Source of the DNA: Streptomyces akebiae
Lineage (GTDB): Bacteria; Actinomycetota; Actinomycetes; Streptomycetales; Streptomycetaceae
Assembly (NCBI RefSeq): GCF_019599145.1
Contig: NZ_CP080647.1
Location: forward strand, 124,001 to 188,000
Direction of reading: 5' to 3'
Length of the DNA: 64,000 nt
The notes beneath the pieces are model-generated. The model was not told where the DNA came from and did no database searches. It worked only from the letters and a program-made list of their open reading frames with translations. This document shows, in pieces, positions 39,309 through 47,256 of the stretch. The translations under genes were made by a program, and so were the position numbers. Each line of letters starts with the position of its first letter. Position 1 is the stretch's first letter.

Positions 39309-39596
39309 ATGGCGCACACGTCGGAATGGAAGGTTCGTCTCCATCTCTTCGAGGACGACGAGGGAACGACGCAGGCCCATCTGGTGCTGGAGACCGGCGC
39401 CACGAAGATCGTCGGGCGCGGCGCGGCGCACCGTCATCCCGCGGACAGCGACGTGCCGGAGATCGGCGACGAGCTGGCGGCGGGCCGCGCCATGAACAAC
39501 GTCGCCCGGCAGCTGATCAGGGCCGCCGAGCGTGACATCGAAGGCGTGGGAGCCGCGCGACCGAGCAGACCGCAGGAAACCGGATGGCCCCTGTGA
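39309..39596 (+). CDS. DUF1876 protein, Rv1738-like
   Basis: A 95-residue protein covering one DUF1876 domain: WKVRLHLFEDDEGTTQAHLV (about 7-26), then AAHRHPADSDVPEIGDELAAGRA and a helix. Rv1738 of M. tuberculosis, a strongly DosR-induced member, has a structure likened to ribosome hibernation factors. A role in ribosome stabilisation during hypoxia is therefore plausible but unproven. ATG 39309 follows GAGGAGGAACGCG. It is coupled to pncB by an 11-bp gap. Confidence 0.88.
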   Translation: MAHTSEWKVRLHLFEDDEGTTQAHLVLETGATKIVGRGAAHRHPADSDVPEIGDELAAGRAMNNVARQLIRAAERDIEGVGAARPSRPQETGWPL

Positions 39597-39708
39597 CGCC
39601 CCGAGGAGGGAAACCGTCATGAGACGCCGAGGACGCCCACCGGGTGGAACCGGAGCTGCCCGGCGTGGACGCACGACGCGTCGAGATCACCGGTTGCGCC
39701 CGGTCGTG

Positions 39709-39724
39709 CGGGCCCGAGGGCCCA
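39709..39724. promoter_or_regulatory. Stress-island inverted repeat, site C
   Basis: CGGGCCCGAGGGCCCA fits the 16-bp pattern (GGGCC arms, 4-bp core), 91 bp upstream of the DUF1918/HTH/PNPOx gene and inside a 219-bp intergenic stretch. Confidence 0.5.
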
Positions 39725-39815
39725 CGGCAGTGCACCGTCGGCCCGGCCCCGGTGGCAACGGGCCCCGGCTCGCGGCATCGGACGCAGGACGACCCCGGAG
39801 GAGAGGGGCGGCACC

Positions 39816-40739
39816 ATGGAAGCTCATCTCGGCGACCAACTCGTCATCGAAAGCACGATGTCCGGCGCCACTCGGCGGGACGGCGAGATCGTCGGACTCC
39901 ACCACGAGGACGGAACACCGCCCTACGACGTGCGCTGGTCGGACACGAACGAGGTGACGCTCGTGTTCCCCGGCCCCGACGCCCACGTCAACCATCTCGA
40001 ACACACCCCGCCCGGAACGGCCCACGGATCCTCCTCACGCGCGGCGGGCGACGGACCGGCCGCCGCCGAACAGGCGCCGTCGGCGCACCCCTTCGGTCCC
40101 GGTGACATCGGCCGACGCGTGATCACGGAGCGACAGCGGCAGGGCCTCAGCCGCGAGGAGACGGCCCGGCGCGCCCGGATGTCGCCCGGCTACCTGGCGT
40201 ACCTGGAGGAATATCCCGCCGACCCGAGCAAGGCGGCCCTCATCAGCCTGGCCGACGCCCTGGGCACCACCGCCACCGCTCTGCGCGGAGGAGGCGTCGA
40301 CCTGCCGCCGGGCCAGGGGCAGGCACCGTTGCATCCGCGGCTGAGGGACCTCGGCACGGACGAATGCCGCGCGTTGCTGTCCACGCACGGCGTGGGACGC
40401 GTGGCGGTGACGGCACCCGACGGCCACCCGGCGGTCGTCCCGGTCAACTACGAGGTCGTCGACGACGCCATCGTCTTCCGGACCGCCCCCGACTCGCTGC
40501 TGGCGGCGGCCGTCGGAACGGAGGTCGCCTTCGAGGTCGACCACGTGGACGAGCCGCTGAGCCAGGGCTGGAGCGTCCTCGCCGTCGGCCCCGCCGGCGT
40601 CGTCGCGGAGGCCGACGCCGTGCGCCGCCTCACCGGGCAGGCGCACACGGCGCCCTGGCCCGGCGGCGCACGGGACATGTGGGTGTCGATCCGGGCCGTG
40701 AGCCTGACCGGTCGTCGGATCACGGCGGCGGACGAGTGA
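39816..40739 (+). CDS. DUF1918-HTH-PNPOx three-domain protein
   Basis: A 307-residue fusion. Residues 1-60 are a DUF1918 domain (GDQLVIESTMSG, DGTPPYDVRW). Residues about 98-155 are an XRE-like helix-turn-helix (LSREETARRARMSPGYLAYL). Residues about 165-303 are a PNPOx-like split-barrel flavin-binding domain (LSTHGVGRVAVTAPDGHPAVVPVNY). The combination suggests a flavin- or F420-linked redox sensor that binds DNA, but no target or cofactor is proven. GGAGGAGAGGGGCACC precedes the ATG. A 16-bp stress box lies 91 bp upstream. It converges on a CBS-domain gene. Confidence 0.88.
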   Translation: MEAHLGDQLVIESTMSGATRRDGEIVGLHHEDGTPPYDVRWSDTNEVTLVFPGPDAHVNHLEHTPPGTAHGSSSRAAGDGPAAAEQAPSAHPFGPGDIGRRVITERQRQGLSREETARRARMSPGYLAYLEEYPADPSKAALISLADALGTTATALRGGGVDLPPGQGQAPLHPRLRDLGTDECRALLSTHGVGRVAVTAPDGHPAVVPVNYEVVDDAIVFRTAPDSLLAAAVGTEVAFEVDHVDEPLSQGWSVLAVGPAGVVAEADAVRRLTGQAHTAPWPGGARDMWVSIRAVSLTGRRITAADE

Positions 40740-40742
40740 CGC

Positions 40743-40767
40743 GGCACCGGACCGGCCGGGCGGTGCC
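40743..40767. terminator. Hairpin between convergent stress genes
   Basis: Arms GGCACCG (40743-40749) and CGGTGCC (40761-40767) lie directly after the PNPOx gene and before the end of the convergent CBS gene. Confidence 0.6.
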
Positions 40768-40820
40768 CTGAAGCGTCGTCCACCGCGGACAGGGATACCG
40801 AAAGGCCCCCGCTCAACCGG

Positions 40821-41504
40821 TCAACCGTCCTCCGTCGGGCCGGGGCCGGCGTCCGTGTCGCCGAGCCGGGCGTGCACGTCCACCACGCCCTCCACGGCGC
40901 GGGGCAGGCGTTCGGCGACCCAGCACAGGGCGGGGTCCCGGCCCCTTCCGCGGAGGGTGACGACCCCGTCGTGCACGGACACATGGATCGTGTGGGTGAG
41001 CGCGGGGAAGAGGCAGGCCACCACCGTGCGCCGCACTTCCTCCTCGTTGCCCTCGTCCGACCGCAGGAAGACCTTCAACAGGTCACCACGGCTGACGACG
41101 CCGAGAAGCCGCCCCTCGTCGTCGATCACCGGCAGGCGCTCGAACCGGTTCACTGCCATGCTCCGGGCCGCCTGCCCCAGCGTGACGTCCGGGCGCACCA
41201 CGATCGCGGGCGTGCTCATGACCTCCTCCGCGGTCACCGCGGCCGCCTTGGCGAGGTCCGACACGCGCTGGAGCTGCTCGGCCCGGGTGAGGTCGCGATC
41301 CCGGAACTCCTCCTTGGGCAGCAGGTCGGCCTCGGACACCACACCGACGACCCGGCCGTCGCCCTCCACCACCGGCACGGCACTGACCTGCCGAGCCGTC
41401 ATGGCCCGCACGTTCTCCTTGAACGGTGTGTCACGACGGACGGCCACCGCCGGGAAGGTCATCACATCGCTGACGATGTGGGGGGGCGTCGGGCATGCGG
41501 CCAC
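40821..41504 (-). CDS. CBS-pair plus BON-domain protein (uncertain start at poly-G tract)
   Basis: A 227-residue protein with two CBS motifs (about 12-60 and 95-145) and a C-terminal BON domain (about 155-215). The BON domain shows THTIHVSVHDGVVTLRGR. CBS pairs sense adenosyl ligands; BON domains bind membranes or lipids. Paralogues lie at 49832 and 55860. The start is odd. The frame begins at GTG 41504 (MAACPTPPHIVSDVM), but an ATG at 41496 would give MPDAP and then HIVSDVM, matching the paralogue MPDSPYTVSDVM. That holds only if the seven-G run at 41480-41486 were six. Either the GTG is used or the tract has gained a base. Confidence 0.85.
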   Translation of the reverse strand: MAACPTPPHIVSDVMTFPAVAVRRDTPFKENVRAMTARQVSAVPVVEGDGRVVGVVSEADLLPKEEFRDRDLTRAEQLQRVSDLAKAAAVTAEEVMSTPAIVVRPDVTLGQAARSMAVNRFERLPVIDDEGRLLGVVSRGDLLKVFLRSDEGNEEEVRRTVVACLFPALTHTIHVSVHDGVVTLRGRGRDPALCWVAERLPRAVEGVVDVHARLGDTDAGPGPTEDG

Positions 41505-41746
41505 GGGTCCTCGGGAGCAGCGAGCAGCTTGCCGTCACTTGCGGTCATGGGGGCCTCGGAGGGCATGCGACCGTACCTCTCCAGCATCACCGGGCCCTGG
41601 GTGCTCGCAACCAGGCCCGGCCGCCGTCCGGTCATTTCCCGCGCGGAGCGCGCGGGCTGCCGCTGGGCTCGGTGAGCCTCACGGTGGCCGCGCCGCGCCG
41701 CGCACTCGGCTCGTCCTGACGCCACAGCGCGAGTTGCCTCCCTGGC

Positions 41747-41766
41747 AAATACCCCTGGGGGTATTT
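41747..41766. promoter_or_regulatory. CsoR/CstR-type operator candidate 1
   Basis: AAATACCCCTGGGGGTATTT is a near-perfect 20-bp palindrome of the C/G-tract type bound by CsoR-family repressors. It overlaps the -35 element of the rhodanese promoter. Confidence 0.75.
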
Positions 41767-41794
41767 GACGCCTCTCCGCGAGCGGTCGTACTCT
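41765..41794 (+). promoter_or_regulatory. Promoter of the sulfide-detoxification genes
   Basis: TTGACG (41765-41770) and TACTCT (41789-41794) are spaced by 18 bp. Operator 1 overlaps the -35 and operator 2 covers the expected start site near 41801. Confidence 0.55.
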
Positions 41795-41805
41795 CGCTGG
41801 AGAGA

Positions 41806-41819
41806 TACCCCCGGGGGTA
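41806..41819. promoter_or_regulatory. CsoR/CstR-type operator candidate 2
   Basis: TACCCCCGGGGGTA is a perfect palindrome directly upstream of the RBS of the first rhodanese gene, 40 bp centre-to-centre from operator 1 or slightly more. Confidence 0.75.
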
Positions 41820-41836
41820 ATTTAGGAGGCAACGAA

Positions 41837-42163
41837 GTGGCTCGCGAAGTGACACAGGAAGCGTTCGCGGCGGCCTGGGCCGACGGCGCGCTCGTGGTCG
41901 ACGTACGGGAGGCGGACGAGTACGCGGCCGGGCACGTGCCCGGCGCACTGCTGATGCCGTTGCGCTCCGTGCCCACACGGTGCGGTGAACTGCCCGCCGG
42001 ACAAGCGGTGTTCGTGATCTGCGCCCGCGGCAACCGCAGCAGGACAGCCACCGACTGGATGAACTCCTTCGGCCTCGACGCCCGCTCCGTGGCCGGCGGC
42101 ACCGGCGCCTGGGCCCGGGCCGGCCGCCCGGTCGTGGCCGGTGCCCACGAAGACGCCGCCTGA
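41837..42163 (+). CDS. Single-domain rhodanese (sulfurtransferase)
   Basis: A 108-residue rhodanese domain: VVDVREADEYAAGHVPGALL (about 19-38) and the active loop VICARGNRSRTA, whose cysteine forms the persulfide. It accepts sulfane sulfur and passes it to cyanide, sulfite or a protein. The GTG at 41837 follows AGGAGGCAACGAA. It is the first gene of the sulfide module, with two CsoR/CstR-type operators around its promoter. The quinone oxidoreductase starts 46 bp downstream. Confidence 0.93.
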   Translation: MAREVTQEAFAAAWADGALVVDVREADEYAAGHVPGALLMPLRSVPTRCGELPAGQAVFVICARGNRSRTATDWMNSFGLDARSVAGGTGAWARAGRPVVAGAHEDAA

Positions 42164-42209
42164 TCCGCACCGACACCCGCGCACCGGCCCACCGGAAGGG
42201 AGTTCCACC

Positions 42210-43472
42210 TTGGCCGCCAACCCCTCCCCCGAACGCCCGGCCTCGCTCGCGCCTGGAGGGACACCTGTCACACCGCCCGCTCGCCGTCACCGTGTCGCCG
42301 TCATCGGCGGCGGGAGCGCGGGCGTCAGCGTCGCCGCCCGCCTGCGCCGCGCCGGAGTCACCGGCATCACCCTGGTCGAACCGTCCGACACCCACTGGTA
42401 CCAGCCACTGTGGACGCTGGTCGGCGGCGGTCAGGCACCGCTGCACGCGTCGCGCCGCCCCGAGGGAACCGTCATACCCGACGGCGTGCACTGGCTCCGC
42501 CGACGCGCGCTGGCCGTCGACCCCGACGCCCGCACGGTGACCCTGTCCGGAGGCGACGAGCTCGGATACGAGAACCTGGTCCTGGCGCCCGGGCTGCGAC
42601 TGGACTGGGACGGTGTACCGGGCCTCGCCGAGGCGGTCGGCCGGGACCGGGTGAGCAGCAACTACGCCCCCGAGTACGCCCCGCGCACCTGGGAGCTGAT
42701 CAGGAACATGCGTGCGGGCACGGCCGTCTTCACCCACCCGTCCGGCCCGCTCAAGTGCGGTGGCGCGCCGCAGAAGATCGCCTATCTGGCGGCGGACCAC
42801 TGGCGCAGACGGAAGGTCCTGGACCGGATCCGGATCATCCTCGTCCTCCCCGATCCGACGCTGTTCAAGGTGCCCGAATGGTCTCGGGTGCTGGAGGGCG
42901 TGGCGGCCCGGTACGGGATCGAGGTACGGCTCCGCTCGGAGCTGACGGCCGTCGACGGCGACCGCCGCGAGATCACGGTCACCAGCCTCGCGGACGGCAC
43001 GAAGGAGAGCATCGGCTACGACTTCCTGCACGCCGTGCCACCGCAGAGCGCGCCCGGCTGGATCAGGACGAGCCCGCTCGCCGACCCGAAGAGCCCCCAG
43101 GGATTCGTCGCCGCCGACCCGCACACGCTCCAACACCCGTCGTACGACACCGTCTTCACGCTCGGCGACGTCGCGAACCTGCCCACCTCCAAGACCGGTG
43201 CCGCCGTACGCAAACAGGCGCCCGTCGTGGCCGCCAACCTGCTCGACACCATGAACGGCCGCCCTCCGTCGCGCCGGTACGACGGCTACACGTCCTGTCC
43301 GCTGCTCACCGCGCACGACCGGATGCTGCTGGCCGAGTTCGACTACGACCTGCGGCCCACACCCACGTTCCCGCTGATCGACACCTTCAAGGAACGCCGC
43401 GACATGTGGCTGTTCAAACGGTTCGTGCTCCCGCCGGCGTACTGGCGCGGCATGCTCACCGGCCGCCTCTGA
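42210..43472 (+). CDS. sqr: Sulfide:quinone oxidoreductase, type II (SQOR-like)
   Basis: Oxidises sulfide to sulfane sulfur and passes electrons to quinone. The 420-residue flavoprotein has the FAD motif VAVIGGGSAGVSVAARL (about 30-46). Two redox cysteines are in motifs diagnostic of the mitochondrial-type enzyme: GPLKCGGAPQKIAYL (about 183-197) and YTSCPLLT (about 365-372). The start is a TTG at 42210 after GGAAGGGAGTTCCACC; the first 28 residues are Pro/Ala-rich and poorly conserved, so a later GTG is possible. It stands between the rhodanese and the persulfide dioxygenase. Confidence 0.93.
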   Translation: MAANPSPERPASLAPGGTPVTPPARRHRVAVIGGGSAGVSVAARLRRAGVTGITLVEPSDTHWYQPLWTLVGGGQAPLHASRRPEGTVIPDGVHWLRRRALAVDPDARTVTLSGGDELGYENLVLAPGLRLDWDGVPGLAEAVGRDRVSSNYAPEYAPRTWELIRNMRAGTAVFTHPSGPLKCGGAPQKIAYLAADHWRRRKVLDRIRIILVLPDPTLFKVPEWSRVLEGVAARYGIEVRLRSELTAVDGDRREITVTSLADGTKESIGYDFLHAVPPQSAPGWIRTSPLADPKSPQGFVAADPHTLQHPSYDTVFTLGDVANLPTSKTGAAVRKQAPVVAANLLDTMNGRPPSRRYDGYTSCPLLTAHDRMLLAEFDYDLRPTPTFPLIDTFKERRDMWLFKRFVLPPAYWRGMLTGRL

Positions 43473-43561
43473 CCCCTCCGGCCGGACCCGGCCCGGGTTC
43501 GCCCCGGTACCGGTCAGGCCCGCGCTCCGCCCCGGACAGGGGCGGAGCCCTACTCCCCCAA

Positions 43562-43575
43562 TACCCCCCGGGGTA
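43562..43575. promoter_or_regulatory. CsoR/CstR-type operator candidate 3
   Basis: TACCCCCCGGGGTA, flanked by AA and TT, lies 37 bp upstream of the persulfide dioxygenase start, so this gene may also have its own promoter. Confidence 0.7.
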
Positions 43576-43612
43576 TTCAACCCCGGCTCCCGAACACGGA
43601 GGTCTCCGCACC

Positions 43613-45070
43613 ATGTTCTTCGCCCAGTACTACCTCGACTGCCTCTCCCAGGCCTCGTACATGATCGCCGACGAGATCACCGGCAGGGCCGTCGTCGTCG
43701 ACCCGCGCCGCGATGTCTCCGAGTACCTCGCCGACGCGGAGAAACACGGCTTCACCATCGAAGGCGTCGTCAACACCCACTTCCACGCCGACTTCCTCGC
43801 CGGTCACCTGGAGCTGGCCGACCGCACCGGCGCCTGGATCGGCTACGGACGGCGCGCCGAGGCCGAGTACCCCATCCGCGAACTCGCGGACGGCGAGCGG
43901 ATCAGCCTCGGCGACGTCCATCTGCGGATCCTCGAAACCCCGGGCCACACCCCGGAATCCATCAGCGTCCTGGTGTACGAGCACACCGGCGACGCCGTGC
44001 CGTACGGGGTGCTCACCGGGGACGCGCTGTTCATCGGCGACGTCGGCCGCCCCGATCTGCTGGCCTCGATCGGCGTGACCGCCGACGAACTGGGCCGCAT
44101 GCTCTACGACACCGTCCAGCACAAGCTGATGGCCCTCCCGGACGCGGTCCGGGTCTTCCCCGCCCACGGCGCCGGCTCCGCCTGCGGCAAGAACCTCTCC
44201 ACGCAGCGGCAGTCCACCATCGGCGAGCAGCGCGCCTCCAACTACGCCTGCCGTCCGATGAGCGAGGAGAGCTTCGTGGAGCTGGTGACGGCCGGGCAGC
44301 CCGCCGCCCCCGCCTACTTCGTCTACGACGCCATCCTCAACCGCAAGGAACACGGCCTGTTCGACGCGAGCGCCGTGCCGCGGCCGCTGTCGGCCGAGGA
44401 GTTCATGCGGCGACGCGCGGCCGGCGCGCTCGTGGTCGACGCCCGCTCGCCGCAGGACTTCGCGCCCGGACACCTGCGCGGTTCGGTCAACGTGCCCGCC
44501 GACGGCCGCTTCGCCGAACAGGCCGGCATGGTCGTCGGACCGGAGCAGGAGGTCGTGGTGGTCGCGCCGCAGGACCGGGAGGAGGAAGTCGTCACCCGGC
44601 TCGCCCGGATCGGCTTCGACAGGGTCGGCGGATATCTGCGGGAGCCCGAGGGAGCCTTCCCGGCCCTGGCCGACGAGATGGGGCAGGCGAGCCGCCTGCC
44701 CGCCGACGCGCTGCGCCGACTGCTGGACGGCCCGGAGCCGCCGCTGGTGCTCGACGTGCGGAACACGGCAGAACGCGAAGAGGGCTTCATCGAGGGCTCG
44801 TTGCACATCCCCCTGGCCGAACTCGCCCACCGTGCCGACGAGATCCCGGCCGACCGGCCCCTGGTCGTCCACTGCGCGGGCGGCCACCGCTCCTCCATCG
44901 CCGCCAGTCTGCTGCGCCACCGGGGCCGCACCGACGTCTCCGACCTGCTCGGGGGCTACGGCGCCTGGCTCGCCCTGTCCTCCCCGGAGCCCGGCCCCTC
45001 CCCCGCTGACGACCGCGTTCCGGCGGGAGACGCTCCCGCCGCGGCGGATCCGCGTTCGGTCGACGCCTGA
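43613..45070 (+). CDS. Persulfide dioxygenase fused to two rhodanese domains (CstB-like)
   Basis: A 485-residue enzyme. The N-terminal metallo-beta-lactamase domain (about 1-250) has THFHADFLAGH (about 56-66), ETPGHTPES and GDALFIGDVGRPD. This is the iron-site pattern of ETHE1-type persulfide dioxygenases. A first rhodanese domain (about 260-355) has lost its cysteine (VVVVAPQDREE). A second (about 365-460) keeps it (VVHCAGGHRSS). This order matches CstB of Staphylococcus aureus, which makes thiosulfate from persulfide. It acts on the product of the neighbouring quinone oxidoreductase. ATG 43613 follows CGGAGGTCTCCGCACC. Confidence 0.93.
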   Translation: MFFAQYYLDCLSQASYMIADEITGRAVVVDPRRDVSEYLADAEKHGFTIEGVVNTHFHADFLAGHLELADRTGAWIGYGRRAEAEYPIRELADGERISLGDVHLRILETPGHTPESISVLVYEHTGDAVPYGVLTGDALFIGDVGRPDLLASIGVTADELGRMLYDTVQHKLMALPDAVRVFPAHGAGSACGKNLSTQRQSTIGEQRASNYACRPMSEESFVELVTAGQPAAPAYFVYDAILNRKEHGLFDASAVPRPLSAEEFMRRRAAGALVVDARSPQDFAPGHLRGSVNVPADGRFAEQAGMVVGPEQEVVVVAPQDREEEVVTRLARIGFDRVGGYLREPEGAFPALADEMGQASRLPADALRRLLDGPEPPLVLDVRNTAEREEGFIEGSLHIPLAELAHRADEIPADRPLVVHCAGGHRSSIAASLLRHRGRTDVSDLLGGYGAWLALSSPEPGPSPADDRVPAGDAPAAADPRSVDA

Positions 45071-45113
45071 TCCACCGCGCCCCGGGCGGCGCCCACGGAC
45101 ATCGGCCGCCGCC

Positions 45114-45177
45114 CGGCCCGATCTCCCGCACGACACGGCCCGATCCCCGCCTGACACGGCCCGATTTCCGCGCGACA
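45114..45177. repeat. Triplicate 21-22-bp tandem repeat
   Basis: Three successive units each begin CGGCCCGAT and end GACA (45114-45135, 45136-45156, 45157-45177), differing at a few internal bases. The array fills much of the 121-bp gap between the persulfide dioxygenase and the membrane rhodanese, ending 14 bp before the latter's start. Function unknown. Confidence 0.8.
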
Positions 45178-45191
45178 CACCGAGGAGACCC

Positions 45192-45773
45192 ATGACCACG
45201 CATGCCGACAAACCGCGACTGGACCCCACCGCCCTGCGCCACCTGACCGGGAACGGCGACGCCCCACGTCTGCTGGACGTCCGCACACCGGGCGAGTTCC
45301 GCACCGCCCACATACCCGGCTCCTACAACGTCCCCCTCGACACGCTGCGCGAACACCGCGCCGAGCTGCTCCACCACCTCGACGAGGACGTCGTCCTCAT
45401 CTGCCGCTCCGGCGCCCGCGCCGCCCAGGCCGAAGAGGCGCTCGCCGAGGCCGGACTGCCCAACCTGCGCGTACTCGACGGCGGCGTCACCGCCTGGGAA
45501 GCCGCCGGTGGTGCCCTCACCCGCGGGCCGGACCGCTGGGACCTGGAGCGCCAGATACGTCTCGTCGCGGGCCTTCTCGTACTCGTCACCGGTGTCGCGG
45601 GCCTGTTCCTGCCCGGCCTGCACCTCATCGGCACAGCCGTCGGCGCCGGACTGACGATCGCCGCCCTCACGAACACCTGCGCCATGGGCATGTTGCTGGC
45701 GAAGCTGCCCTACAACCGCGGTCCGCGCACCGACGTCGACGCCGTCGTCGCCGCCCTGCGGGGCACGTCGTGA
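45192..45773 (+). CDS. Membrane-anchored rhodanese with DUF2892 tail
   Basis: A 193-residue protein. A catalytically complete rhodanese domain (about 10-110, with LLDVRTPGEFRTAHIPGSYN and VLICRSGARAAQ) is followed by a DUF2892 segment. That segment has two hydrophobic helices (LVAGLLVLVTGVAGLFLPGL and LIGTAVGAGLTIAALTNTCA). The cytoplasmic sulfurtransferase is thus held at the membrane, next to the exporter encoded immediately downstream. ATG 45192 follows CGAGGAGACCC. The stop overlaps the TauE start by 4 bp. Confidence 0.92.
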   Translation: MTTHADKPRLDPTALRHLTGNGDAPRLLDVRTPGEFRTAHIPGSYNVPLDTLREHRAELLHHLDEDVVLICRSGARAAQAEEALAEAGLPNLRVLDGGVTAWEAAGGALTRGPDRWDLERQIRLVAGLLVLVTGVAGLFLPGLHLIGTAVGAGLTIAALTNTCAMGMLLAKLPYNRGPRTDVDAVVAALRGTS

Positions 45774-46744
45774 TCGCCGTCGTCATCGCCGCGTCCCTGC
45801 TCATCGGCGTCGCCCTCGGCGTCCTGGGCGGTGGCGGCTCCATCCTGACCGTGCCCGTCCTCGTCTATCTGGCGGGGATGGAGACCAAGGAGGCGATCGC
45901 CACCTCGCTGTTCGTCGTCGGCGTGACCAGCGCCGCCGGCGTGGTCTCCCACGCCCGCGGCGGACGCGTCCGCTGGCGCACCGGACTGCTGTTCGGTCTG
46001 GCCGGCATGACCGGCGCCTACGCGGGCGGGCGCCTGGCCGTGTTCGTCCCCGACACCGTCCTGCTCAGCGCGTTCGCCCTCATGATGATCGCCACCGCCG
46101 TGGCCATGATCCGGGGGCGCCGGCGACAGCCGGAGACGGAGCACCGCGACTTCCCCGTACCCCACGTCCTCGTGGACGGCATCGCCGTCGGCCTGGTCAC
46201 CGGACTGGTCGGCGCCGGCGGCGGCTTTCTCGTCGTGCCCGCACTGGCCCTCCTCGGCGGGCTGCCGATGGGCGTCGCGGTCGGCACCTCACTGCTCGTC
46301 ATCGCGATGAAGTCCTTCGCGGGACTAGCCGGATACCTCGCCGTCGTCCACATCGACTGGGGGTTCGCGGCGCTGGTAACCGCGGCCGCCGTCGTCGGAG
46401 GCCTCCTGGGAGGGCGACTCGCCGGAAGCATCCCTCAGGAGAGGCTGCGCGAGTCCTTCGGCTGGTTCGTCGCCGTCACGGGCCTCCTCGTCCTCGGCCT
46501 GCAGCTCTCCCCCGGCCTGCGCCAGACGCTGCTCACCAGCCCCTGGACCTGGACGGCCGTGGCAGCGGCGGCGGCGGTCACGCTCGGTCGGCGCCTGCTG
46601 CCGCGCGGCCCCGCACGCCGGTTGATCCACGGGGTCGACGGACCGGTCCCGGCCGACAAGAAGGCCGAGCCAGCGGGCTCACGGCCCCCGAACGAGCCCC
46701 CCGTCGACCGCGCCCGTTCGACCGCTGCGCGGGGCAGCGCCTAG
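45770..46744 (+). CDS. TauE/SafE-family sulfite/organosulfur exporter
   Basis: A 324-residue membrane protein with about eight transmembrane segments and the duplicated TauE/SafE signature: LGVLGGGGSILTVPVLVYL (about 17-35) and LVGAGGGFLVVPALALLGG (about 145-163). Family members move sulfite, sulfoacetate or similar anions. In this module it probably removes sulfite or thiosulfate made by the dioxygenase and rhodaneses. It starts at GTG 45770, overlapping the rhodanese stop. The C-terminal 35 residues are hydrophilic. Confidence 0.92.
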   Translation: MIAVVIAASLLIGVALGVLGGGGSILTVPVLVYLAGMETKEAIATSLFVVGVTSAAGVVSHARGGRVRWRTGLLFGLAGMTGAYAGGRLAVFVPDTVLLSAFALMMIATAVAMIRGRRRQPETEHRDFPVPHVLVDGIAVGLVTGLVGAGGGFLVVPALALLGGLPMGVAVGTSLLVIAMKSFAGLAGYLAVVHIDWGFAALVTAAAVVGGLLGGRLAGSIPQERLRESFGWFVAVTGLLVLGLQLSPGLRQTLLTSPWTWTAVAAAAAVTLGRRLLPRGPARRLIHGVDGPVPADKKAEPAGSRPPNEPPVDRARSTAARGSA

Positions 46745-46776
46745 CCCGACGAGAGAGTACTCTGGATGCCGGTGAA

Positions 46777-46790
46777 TACCCCAGGGGGTA
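46777..46790. promoter_or_regulatory. CsoR/CstR-type operator candidate 4
   Basis: TACCCCAGGGGGTA, flanked by GAA and TTTT, lies 32 bp upstream of the DUF302 gene. TACTCT at 46758-46763, identical to the -10 before the rhodanese gene, precedes it, so the operator would cover the transcription start. Confidence 0.75.
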
Positions 46791-46822
46791 TTTTGAATTC
46801 GTGGGAAGGGCAGACCATCGCC

Positions 46823-47227
46823 ATGCGCTACGACCGCACCGTGCACCTCGACACCGACTTCACCACCGCCGTCGGCCGGGTTCGCGACGCCCTGGCCGAG
46901 CAGGGCTTCGGCATCCTCACGGAGATCGACGTCACGGCCACCCTGAAGGCCAAGCTGGACCACGACATGGAGGACTACGTCATCCTGGGCGCCTGCAACC
47001 CGTCCCTCGCCCACCGTGCCCTGGACACCGACCGCTCCATCGGCCTTCTGCTGCCCTGCAACGTCGTCGTCCGCGGCGACGGTGACCACACCGCCGTGCA
47101 GGTGCTCGATCCGAACACCATGGTCGCCCTGACGGAACTCGACGCCCTGCGCCCCGTCGCCGAGGAGGCCACCCGCCGCCTCGACAGCGCCCTGGCCGCG
47201 CTCGCCGAAGGCGCCTCCGGGAGCTGA
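46823..47227 (+). CDS. DUF302 protein of the sulfide module
   Basis: A 134-residue protein covering a DUF302 domain: FTTAVGRVRDALAEQGFGIL (about 12-31), then EIDVTATLKAKLD, YVILGACNPSLAHRAL (about 53-68) and IGLLLPCNVVV (about 75-85). The two single cysteines in ACNP and PCNV are typical of the family. DUF302 proteins often occur with sulfur or copper genes but have no assigned biochemistry. The ATG at 46823 has only a distant GAAGGG upstream. Its own CsoR/CstR-type site shows it belongs to the module. Confidence 0.88.
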   Translation: MRYDRTVHLDTDFTTAVGRVRDALAEQGFGILTEIDVTATLKAKLDHDMEDYVILGACNPSLAHRALDTDRSIGLLLPCNVVVRGDGDHTAVQVLDPNTMVALTELDALRPVAEEATRRLDSALAALAEGASGS

Positions 47228-47256
47228 CACCACGGGACACCGCACAGGCGGCCGGC

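Noticed and set aside
41747..46790. Copper-resistance locus, suggested by the TACCCC/GGGGTA palindromes
   Set aside because: No copper ATPase, chaperone or oxidase is present; all adjacent genes handle sulfane sulfur, so a persulfide-responsive regulator fits better.
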